Assembly: GCA_002309415.1 (NCBI GenBank)
Contig: DBXC01000002.1
Coordinates: 1,227-65,226 of the forward strand
Direction: 5' to 3'
DNA: 64,000 bases
Source of the DNA: Dehalococcoidia bacterium UBA1222
GTDB taxonomy: Bacteria; Chloroflexota; Dehalococcoidia; Dehalococcoidales; UBA1222
The notes below the pieces were generated by a model, which saw only the letters and a program-made list of their open reading frames with translations, searched no databases and had not been told where the DNA came from. A program made the translations under genes and the position numbers. Each line of letters starts with the position of its first letter. Position 1 is the stretch's first letter. Of the stretch, positions 54,793 to 62,123 are shown one piece after another.

Positions 54793-57360
54793 TTACTTTA
54801 CTCGAGCGCCGATCTTATCGATGGAGTAACCATCTTTAGTGGCACGTTTGATAGATTTGAGTACTCGGTCAGGACCGATGTTACCCTTCTCAGGGTTGAT
54901 CCAGACACCGATGGCATTGTAGATAGCCAGGAATACTGAGACGTAGTTGGTAACACAAGGTTCTGCGATACCATGGCAGCCGAAAGGACCGCCAACGTCG
55001 CGGGATTCGTAAAGGATCAGGTCATGATCTTCGGTCTTCATATCCATATAGGTAGGCATCATGGCTTCAGTGTACTGAGTGGAAAGAAGCTTACCGTATT
55101 TCTCATCGTAGATATCGCCGAAGAAGAAGGCCATGTTGTGAGCACATTCAGCACCGGCTGCGATCTCTTTTTCAGCACCCTTTCTGAACATGACGGTACC
55201 GGCATCGACGACGTTCCAGTAATGGAGGATCTCGACTTCACCGGTCTCAGGATCGACTGCGACTTCGCAGGCAGCAGCGGCTGCACCGTTACAAGTTACA
55301 TAGTCGCCTCGTTTGAGGTAGTTGCCCTTGCTTCGCCATGCACCACCGCGGATGCGGCCGAACTGGTCGGTATTGTTCTCGGTCTCTGCATAGTAGCCGG
55401 TGAATTTACCAAGCATGGGGCCCATGCCGGTGTATGTTTCTTCGATTTCCCAACCGTTGGATGATGCAGCGATAGCGGCATTCTTGGCTAAGATGGTGGC
55501 ATAAGGAGCACGGACTTCAGGATTCTTCTTGAGGAAGATCACGCCGTCTTCGACATCGAAGTCGTCAACTGATGTAGCCTGACCGTAGAAGGTAGGATGG
55601 GCCATAGCGGCATTGAAGATCTTCCAGCGGAGAAGAACTGCAGTGTTGTAGAAAGTGGTGGAGATGGAGACGGTGTGGGATGAACCAGCCTGTACACCAC
55701 CAGGGAGTGTGGTATCAGTGTTGCCCCAGTCGCCGAGCTTGACTTTGTCAGCGCTGACACCGAGGACTTCTGCTACTACGTTACAGCAGACGGTGGTACC
55801 GCCGGAACAGCCTCGGGCTGAACCGGTAAGGACGGTGAAGGTACCGTCATCGTGAGCGCGGATGATACCGCCTCGCTGTGAACCACCGTTGATAACGCCG
55901 TGGCTATCATGGTGACCGGTAATGGCAATACCATGCCATCGGGTATCTCCGTTGTGATAGAGATCATCAACGGTCTTGGTGTGAGCGTCGTGCCACTTTG
56001 TCTTGTAGCCAGATGCTTCATAAGCTTTTTCGTAAAGGTCTTTGATTGCGAATGCGCCCCAGTACTTGGAGTAATGGAGACCATAAGCATAGTAGTTGGA
56101 GACACCAGAGTTACCGAAGTCCTGGTCACCCATTTCCTGAGTTCGCATGTTGGAAACTCGGAGATCATAAGGCGTGCCCTTATAGCCCATGTCATCACGA
56201 AGGTCATAGGCCAGCTTTTCGATAGCAGTATCGTAGTTCATGGCACCAGGAGGATCGTTAACGCATCTCCAATAATGTCGAGTGGTGGAGTTAGTGAAGA
56301 CAAGGTGAGTCTTCATGGTAGCGTAAGGAATGGTATAGGTGGTTCGGAGGCCCCAATGGACGTCACCGCAAGGAGTAGCAGTGTTGTGGCCGCCATCGGA
56401 GTAGAACTTAGCATCGCAGGCTTCAAATTTGAAATCGTTGCCGACTTTCTTGACACCGAGTTTGATGGTGGAAGTACAAGCGAACGTTCGGCCTCGGTTC
56501 ATATTGTTCTGCTGTCGGGTGTTCTTACAAAGGACGGGATAGCCGCCGACCTTCTTGGACATGGCGAGAGCCTGAGGAACAAGACAGTCGAGAGACTTAC
56601 CGCCGTAACCGCCGCAGTTAAAGTGAGTCACGCCGTGGATCTTGTTGGAAGGATAACCAGGCATGTACTTGGCTAAGACGATGTAGGACTTGATGTAGTT
56701 GATGTCCTGAGTACCGGTGTAGAAATACATGTCATCACCGATCCACCAGGCCAGAGTCTGATGGGCTTCAAGACAATTGTGAGTGTAAGAGTTGGACCAC
56801 GGGAACTTGTATTCCTTGACGTAGTCAGAGAGTTCGAAACCGGGATCAGCACCGACACCCTCGATCATATCAGGGTTTCGGTAGAGGGTGATAACCGGCA
56901 TGATGTTGCCGGGAACGATACCAGAAGAAACAGGATTGCCGTCGGCATCCTTACCAATCATAGCGACATCGGGATCGAAAACACCGTCGGTTGCTTCTTC
57001 ATATTCGATCTTGACTGCCTGAGTGGCACGAACTGCAGTGTAGAAGTTATCTGCGACTACACCGGCGACTTCCTGACCATATCGGGTGATGGTAGGAGAC
57101 CAGAGAAGAGGAAGATCTTCATAAGTGATGACGGCTTTGACGCCGGGGATCTTCATGGCTTCGCTGGTATCGATGGACTTGATGGTACCTTTCATGATGG
57201 TGGAAGACTTTAAGGCACCAAAATACTTGTGTCCGGTGAAGTGATCAGCAGCGAAATCGGTCTTACCTAAGACGATCTCTTTACCGCTCTGATCATGGAC
57301 ATCGGGGTTGCCGAGTACTTTGAAATCTTCAAACTTGGTATTTTCATCAAGAACAAGCAT
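54793..57360 (-). CDS. Molybdenum hydroxylase catalytic (molybdopterin) subunit
   Basis: 855 residues, xanthine dehydrogenase/aldehyde oxidase family. The N-terminal GKTDFAADHFTGHKYFGALKS and VITYEDLPLLWSP form the a/b hammerhead domain; cofactor segments include NCGGYGGKSLDCLVPQA, GSARGCSGGTTVCCNV and LPGGVQAGSSHTVS. The catalytic glutamate is E800 in GCHGIAEPC, where most members have GxGEPP. No signal peptide of its own, so it must be exported with the Tat-carrying small subunit. Substrate unknown. One-base TAATG overlap with that subunit. Confidence 0.92.
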   Translation of the reverse strand: MLVLDENTKFEDFKVLGNPDVHDQSGKEIVLGKTDFAADHFTGHKYFGALKSSTIMKGTIKSIDTSEAMKIPGVKAVITYEDLPLLWSPTITRYGQEVAGVVADNFYTAVRATQAVKIEYEEATDGVFDPDVAMIGKDADGNPVSSGIVPGNIMPVITLYRNPDMIEGVGADPGFELSDYVKEYKFPWSNSYTHNCLEAHQTLAWWIGDDMYFYTGTQDINYIKSYIVLAKYMPGYPSNKIHGVTHFNCGGYGGKSLDCLVPQALAMSKKVGGYPVLCKNTRQQNNMNRGRTFACTSTIKLGVKKVGNDFKFEACDAKFYSDGGHNTATPCGDVHWGLRTTYTIPYATMKTHLVFTNSTTRHYWRCVNDPPGAMNYDTAIEKLAYDLRDDMGYKGTPYDLRVSNMRTQEMGDQDFGNSGVSNYYAYGLHYSKYWGAFAIKDLYEKAYEASGYKTKWHDAHTKTVDDLYHNGDTRWHGIAITGHHDSHGVINGGSQRGGIIRAHDDGTFTVLTGSARGCSGGTTVCCNVVAEVLGVSADKVKLGDWGNTDTTLPGGVQAGSSHTVSISTTFYNTAVLLRWKIFNAAMAHPTFYGQATSVDDFDVEDGVIFLKKNPEVRAPYATILAKNAAIAASSNGWEIEETYTGMGPMLGKFTGYYAETENNTDQFGRIRGGAWRSKGNYLKRGDYVTCNGAAAAACEVAVDPETGEVEILHYWNVVDAGTVMFRKGAEKEIAAGAECAHNMAFFFGDIYDEKYGKLLSTQYTEAMMPTYMDMKTEDHDLILYESRDVGGPFGCHGIAEPCVTNYVSVFLAIYNAIGVWINPEKGNIGPDRVLKSIKRATKDGYSIDKIGARVK

Positions 57361-58112
57361 TATTCAACACCTCCGACCATAGCTGATACAGTCTTGGTCA
57401 TGTTGTTGCAAAAGCAAAGATGACCAGAGAATGCATAGCGGACTTCATCTGCTGTCGGTTTAGGATTTTCAGCAAGGAGAGCTGTGGCAGCGAGGATCAA
57501 GCCAGGAGTGCAGTAACCGCACTGGAAAGCATCCTCATCGTAGAATTTCTTCTGTACAGGAGACGGGGTGATACCGTTGGAGAGACCGTCACAAGTGGTG
57601 ATGACCTTTCCATTGAGTTCACCGGCGACCATCAGACAGGAGAACATGGGGATCTGTTTGCCGTTCTTTTCGACAAGGACGGTGCAAGTTCCGCAGTTGC
57701 CGAAATCACAGCCGACTTTGACATCATAGAAACCGAGGATGTCTCGGAGGACCATGGAAACCGGCCACCAGGGCTCTACTACCATGGTGTAAGGAGTGCC
57801 GTTGAGGGTGAACGCGACGATATTGTCGAGTTTCTTGTCTGCATGTGCACTCGCCAGATGGGCCTGGAGATCAGCAACGGAATTGAACTCCATGCTGTCG
57901 AATGGGCATACATACTTGGTGTCACCCTTTACTTCTACGGTCTTGGTAACAGTGGAGGTTGCGGTGTTAGTTACAGTAGAAGTAATGGTTTGGGTCTCGC
58001 CTTTACAGGCGGAAAGGATGGCGGCAGATCCGATAGTCGCACCACCGACTACAAGACCTGCATCCTTAAGGAATTCTCTTCGGGATACCTTTGTCTTATT
58101 TTCTTCGGACAT
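57360..58112 (-). CDS. Molybdenum hydroxylase [2Fe-2S] subunit, Tat lipoprotein with zinc-finger-like insert
   Basis: 250 residues. Twin arginine SRREFLKDAG (R11-R12), a hydrophobic stretch and lipobox LSAC with lipid cysteine C36, then a Thr/Val repeat (about 40-60). A C-P-F...L-x-x-H-x-x-x-x-H unit (C69, H85, H90) looks like a C2H2 finger that has lost one cysteine. The mature domain has CDFGNCGTCTVLV with a later cysteine and the CGYCTPGLI/CFC helical cluster motif, where the last motif departs from the usual CRC. It should anchor the enzyme outside the membrane. AGGAGG precedes the ATG. Confidence 0.92.
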   Translation of the reverse strand: MSEENKTKVSRREFLKDAGLVVGGATIGSAAILSACKGETQTITSTVTNTATSTVTKTVEVKGDTKYVCPFDSMEFNSVADLQAHLASAHADKKLDNIVAFTLNGTPYTMVVEPWWPVSMVLRDILGFYDVKVGCDFGNCGTCTVLVEKNGKQIPMFSCLMVAGELNGKVITTCDGLSNGITPSPVQKKFYDEDAFQCGYCTPGLILAATALLAENPKPTADEVRYAFSGHLCFCNNMTKTVSAMVGGVE

Positions 58113-58389
58113 TAAATACCTCCTATTTATGCGTCCTGAAACCGGAATCGGCCATCCGACCTGCTGGACAATCCGTCATGATAAGACGCTTTTATACCTA
58201 TTTGGCCAAATTTTAATACCATACAATACCTTACTAATAGATTTTCTCACCCGTCGAGTCCAATCATTGACCATTTTGTGTAAAGAGTCCATTTTTTTAC
58301 TATCGCAAGTCAAAGTAAAGCAATTGATGATACCTTATAATTAAAATCAAAGATGAAAGAAATAGTTCACTATCAGGAGTTTTATATAA
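58113..58389. promoter_or_regulatory. Divergent regulatory region with ATTTGGCCAAAT palindrome
   Basis: A perfect 12-bp palindrome (58200-58211) adjoins a minus-strand TATAAA (58196-58191) that suits the hydroxylase operon, so a bound protein would block it. On the plus strand TATAAT (58336-58341) and CAGGAG serve the gene at 58390. No gene seen in the 277 bases. Confidence 0.5.
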
Positions 58390-59613
58390 ATGGAAAGCAC
58401 TGACTGGAGACTGGATTATCATAAACTCGTCGATTATGTAGCTTCCCATCCCACAATCAGAATCGACAGCAAGACCTTGATAATGATCGGAGAAGAGAGA
58501 GTCGAATTCTATTCAGAACTTTCAACGATCAAGAAGAACTATTTAGCCCAGGAGTTCAAAAAGGAACTAGAAAAGATTCATGAACTCAAAGAAAAATGGG
58601 ACGCCATCAAAGCCAAAGTCATCGAAGAACTCCCCATCGACAGAGTGGTATTAGACGAAAATCTTGAACTATTCATGAACGACCCTGACCGTTTGCTCGA
58701 GAGCCGCGTTCATCCTTTATTGATGGAAGTATTCCAGGGGATTATTTCACTGGATGACTTTGAAAAGAAAGCCAAAGAAGCTATCTCTAAAGAATTTAAG
58801 GTTTTATATGCCCTTGGATATGAACGATGGGCAGAACTGTGGATCATCAATTATCTCGATGCTGATGAAGTATGGGGAGTCCTCTCCAAGGACTACAATG
58901 CCGCTCCCCAGGTCATCGAGATGAGTTCAACCGGCGGATGTCAGGACGTACCTCCCTACCCCAGCACCGTCGACGGACTCAGTTTTGAAAGAGCTTACTG
59001 CTGCACTTATTTGACTTCCCGATTGATATTCCATTCTAAGCGTTACGGACGCTATGTCGCACTGCGCCCTACTCCCTATGAACCTCACTGGTGGACCGAA
59101 GTCAGGAGCAAAAATCAGGAATGGATCGACTTGAAACAGGACGTCTATATGATCTTCGGCGAGACCGATATCTATCCGGACATGCTGATCTATGTCGCTG
59201 ATGATGTCAAAGACCTGCAGCTGGTTCAGGACCGCCGTTTCCTGTGCAAACCTCATATCAATGTGGAATTCGAAGATGAAGACGGCTGGTTCGATGCAAA
59301 AGGTATCAGGCAGATTAAACGACACAGTTGCACCATGAAGCCTAAATGCGGAACGATCATTGTAAGTAAGACTGCATTTGATGCAGAAAAGATGAACGAA
59401 GCCATCAAGCCGCAAAAGATTGACCCTGACAATTTAGAATACTGGCCGGAAGAAGACGGATTCAAGATCGTACACGAGGATCCGAACACCTGGCCGACTG
59501 AACCGGAACTCAATATCGTACCCATCGAAATGGGATGGGATCACGAAAAGATCCATGATACTCTTGATAAGATGATCAAAAGCATCCCGCCATATCCCAA
59601 GGCCAACTGGTAG
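58390..59613 (+). CDS. Unrecognised 407-aa protein
   Basis: Not recognised. The first 200 residues are helical and charged; cysteines appear in STGGCQDVPPYP and AYCCTYLTSRL. The C-terminal 170 residues contain IYPDMLIYVADDV, FLCKPHINVEFED and GIRQIKRHSCTMKPKCGTIIVS, which faintly follow the D...E-x-x order of PD-(D/E)XK nuclease-like folds but lack the usual lysine. No signal peptide or membrane helix. It is divergent from the molybdenum hydroxylase operon and convergent with the TetR-LysR regulator, ending 9 bases from it, so a shared regulon is plausible. Confidence 0.75.
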   Translation: MESTDWRLDYHKLVDYVASHPTIRIDSKTLIMIGEERVEFYSELSTIKKNYLAQEFKKELEKIHELKEKWDAIKAKVIEELPIDRVVLDENLELFMNDPDRLLESRVHPLLMEVFQGIISLDDFEKKAKEAISKEFKVLYALGYERWAELWIINYLDADEVWGVLSKDYNAAPQVIEMSSTGGCQDVPPYPSTVDGLSFERAYCCTYLTSRLIFHSKRYGRYVALRPTPYEPHWWTEVRSKNQEWIDLKQDVYMIFGETDIYPDMLIYVADDVKDLQLVQDRRFLCKPHINVEFEDEDGWFDAKGIRQIKRHSCTMKPKCGTIIVSKTAFDAEKMNEAIKPQKIDPDNLEYWPEEDGFKIVHEDPNTWPTEPELNIVPIEMGWDHEKIHDTLDKMIKSIPPYPKANW

Positions 59614-59622
59614 AGAAAAGGA

Positions 59623-60912
59623 TTACTTATGATGCTGTCCGCGGATATATCCATCGGGACAGTAAAGATCTTTTACTTTCTTAGCATAATCCATGATGCA
59701 CTGGATGAACCTACGTTCATTCTTTGAGAGCTCATAATCCTTCTGTATGTACAGATGCAGAGGAATCTCGAGTGGTTTATCAGATCCGAAATCATCGATA
59801 CGAACTACTTTGTAAATGTCGTTGTCACGGACACCGTCGAGAGTGGAACGCAGTATCACGCCAAGATTCTCTTTCATGATCACATAGTCTGGTATACCGA
59901 AAAGTTCATTGACGCAGAAGATCTTCTCGAAGTTATATGACTTAGCCGTACCATACTGGGCAAGACCTCTCTTTATCATCTTCATCTCGCGGTAACCAGG
60001 AAGGACGACACGTTCGTTCTGGAACATGGTGATCCTGGCATGGTCGTATTGGGACAAAGGATTTTTGCGGGAAACTAACATGCAGAGACCGTGATTGCAG
60101 AGAGGGTAATGGTCGTAATGGTCATCGAAGAACTCGTATGACGAAATCTCGATACCGATATCGTAACGTTTGACTGAATGATAATGGCCGGATTTCATAA
60201 TATTGACCATGAGATCGGGGCATTCCTTGTGGAACTCTTCAACCACTTTGGCAATGAATTCCTGCCCGACCCAAAGACCGATTCCCAGGTTGATAGAATA
60301 TGGATTCTTATGCTCCGGTTCATCTACTCTGCTGATGGTATCAAAGGCTGGCAGTAAACTTGACGGGATATCCTTGAAGATACTGAGACCGATATCCGAT
60401 GCGGAATAGATACTGTTATACATACCATCGGTCAGCCAGTGCATGAAATGCTGGACAGCAACATTCACATAGATGTCTAATGATGTCTCCATACTGCGGT
60501 TGATGACAGTGGAATTCCAGTGGCTGTTGATCACATGCTGGCAATAGTCTTTTAGAAGCAGAGTGAAGAAAGCTTCAAAATTATCCGAACCTGTGGTCTT
60601 GGCAATCTGTGTATAAAAACGGGTGTGATCCTCAAACTCCTTTGGGATTATGGATGTGATGACTTCTCTGGGAGAAGACTGGTACATCTTCTCATATACA
60701 TCACGGAACAGGACATAATTGAAGAAAGAATTCTTGCTTGCGAAGTAATTGTACAGTGTCTGACGAGAGACGCCGGTGATATCGGTAATGTCCTTGACGC
60801 TGATCTCATCGATATCCTTTTGATCGATTAGCTCGAATGCAGCGTTGTAAAAAGACCTGAGCAGACGCCCTTCTTTGAGATTTTTGAACGATTCTAATTC
60901 TGATTCACTCAT
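59623..60912 (-). CDS. Chimeric regulator: TetR DNA-binding domain plus LysR-type effector domain
   Basis: 429 residues, about twice a TetR. Residues 13-60 are a TetR helix-turn-helix (ISVKDITDITGVSRQTLYNYFASKNSFF). Residues 60-205 are helical, like a TetR body. From about 215 the sequence follows a LysR-type substrate-binding domain: NLGIGLWVGQEFIAKVVEEF, YDIGIEISS, the CMLVSRKNPLSQ segment, ENLGVILRS, and a final helix. This implies a ligand-binding periplasmic-protein-like fold regulating a TetR dimer. TTGACA lies 52-57 bases upstream of the start. Likely target: the adjacent hydroxylase operon. Confidence 0.85.
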   Translation of the reverse strand: MSESELESFKNLKEGRLLRSFYNAAFELIDQKDIDEISVKDITDITGVSRQTLYNYFASKNSFFNYVLFRDVYEKMYQSSPREVITSIIPKEFEDHTRFYTQIAKTTGSDNFEAFFTLLLKDYCQHVINSHWNSTVINRSMETSLDIYVNVAVQHFMHWLTDGMYNSIYSASDIGLSIFKDIPSSLLPAFDTISRVDEPEHKNPYSINLGIGLWVGQEFIAKVVEEFHKECPDLMVNIMKSGHYHSVKRYDIGIEISSYEFFDDHYDHYPLCNHGLCMLVSRKNPLSQYDHARITMFQNERVVLPGYREMKMIKRGLAQYGTAKSYNFEKIFCVNELFGIPDYVIMKENLGVILRSTLDGVRDNDIYKVVRIDDFGSDKPLEIPLHLYIQKDYELSKNERRFIQCIMDYAKKVKDLYCPDGYIRGQHHK

Positions 60913-60989
60913 ACCCTGCCTCTTATGATCATGTAATCAGACGTATCTTAAATCGAATTATATTGTCAAAAAAAAGGGGCGTCAAACAA

Positions 60990-61017
60990 AAAGACGGCAA
61001 TCTAAATTGCCGTCTTT
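60990..61017 (-). terminator. Terminator after asd
   Basis: AAAGACGGCAAT (60990-61001) pairs with ATTGCCGTCTTT (61006-61017); T-rich sequence follows on the minus strand. Confidence 0.75.
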
Positions 61018-61042
61018 CGTGCAGTCAACTTTTAAGAAAAAG

Positions 61043-62059
61043 TTATTTGATATAGCCCTTTTCAATCATGCATTCAGCAATCTGAACAGCGTTCAAAGCA
61101 GCACCCTTTCGGATGTTATCAGATACGATCCACATGACGATACCGTTATCGCAGGATGAATCCTTGCGGATACGACCAACATAGGAAGGATCCTTGCCGG
61201 CGGCTTCGATTGCCTGAGGATAGACATGATTCTTTACATCATCCTGGACCACGACACCAGGAGCATTAGAAAGAATCTCTCGAACTTCCTCGGGAGTGAT
61301 GGGATTAGTGAATTCGATGGAGACGGCTTCACTGTGGCAGGCAAAGACCGGTACGCGGACACAGGTAGCTGAGACCTTGATCTCAGGTGCATGCATGATC
61401 TTATGAGTCTCATCAAGCATCTTGCGTTCTTCCTTGGTGTAGCCGTCTTCTAAGAAGACATCGATCTCAGGAAGAGGATTGAATGCAATCTGATGAGGGA
61501 AGTAACCAGGAACGACAGGTTCACCAGCGATATAATCTCGGGTCTCTTTGTCGAGAGCTTCGATAGCAGGAAGGCCTGCACCGCTAACTGCCTGAAGAGT
61601 GGTGATGACAAGTCGTTTGATGGGATTTACCTTATGGAGAGGCCAAAGGGCGACGACCATCTGGATAGTGGAGCAGTTAGGATTGGCGATGATGCCATTG
61701 TTCCAGGCAATGTCGTCAGGATTAATCTCGGGAACGACCAAAGGAACAGCGGGATCCTGTCGCCAGGCTGCTGAGTTATCGATAACGATGGCACCACTTC
61801 TGGCTGCGATGGGAGCAAAATGCTTGGAGATGTCGGAACCAGCCGAGAAGAGGGCGATATCGATACCTTCGAAGGAATCATCAGCAGTCTCGAAGACCAT
61901 ATATTCCTTACCATCAAAAGTCATGGTCTTGCCGGCAGACTTATCTGAAGCGAACAAAGAAAGCTTTGAAATAGGGAACCTTCTCCCTTCAAGGATCTTC
62001 AGGAACTCCTGACCAACGCGGCCAGTGGCGCCTACGATTGCTACACTGTATTCTTTCAT
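61043..62059 (-). CDS. asd: Aspartate-semialdehyde dehydrogenase
   Basis: 338 residues. AIVGATGRVGQEFLKIL, IDNSAAWRQDPAVPLVVPEIN, catalytic Cys in IANPNCSTIQMVVAL and the EIKVSATCVRVPVF with HSEAVSIEF region. It feeds threonine (hom, thrC here) and lysine/cell-wall synthesis. ATG 62059 has GGGGAG upstream; the longer in-frame version has none. Downstream of pnp, probably same transcript. Confidence 0.96.
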   Translation of the reverse strand: MKEYSVAIVGATGRVGQEFLKILEGRRFPISKLSLFASDKSAGKTMTFDGKEYMVFETADDSFEGIDIALFSAGSDISKHFAPIAARSGAIVIDNSAAWRQDPAVPLVVPEINPDDIAWNNGIIANPNCSTIQMVVALWPLHKVNPIKRLVITTLQAVSGAGLPAIEALDKETRDYIAGEPVVPGYFPHQIAFNPLPEIDVFLEDGYTKEERKMLDETHKIMHAPEIKVSATCVRVPVFACHSEAVSIEFTNPITPEEVREILSNAPGVVVQDDVKNHVYPQAIEAAGKDPSYVGRIRKDSSCDNGIVMWIVSDNIRKGAALNAVQIAECMIEKGYIK

Positions 62060-62123
62060 CTCTATTTTCTCCCCATAATCGAAGGGACAGAAAGAGTAAC
62101 TCTGCCCCACCGACTAATGAATC

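Noticed and set aside
53790..58112. Selenium-dependent molybdenum hydroxylase linked to YedE/YedF
   Set aside because: No selD, yqeB or yqeC-type genes are near and 5 kb of unrelated genes separate the loci; the Tat/PaoB-like features point elsewhere.
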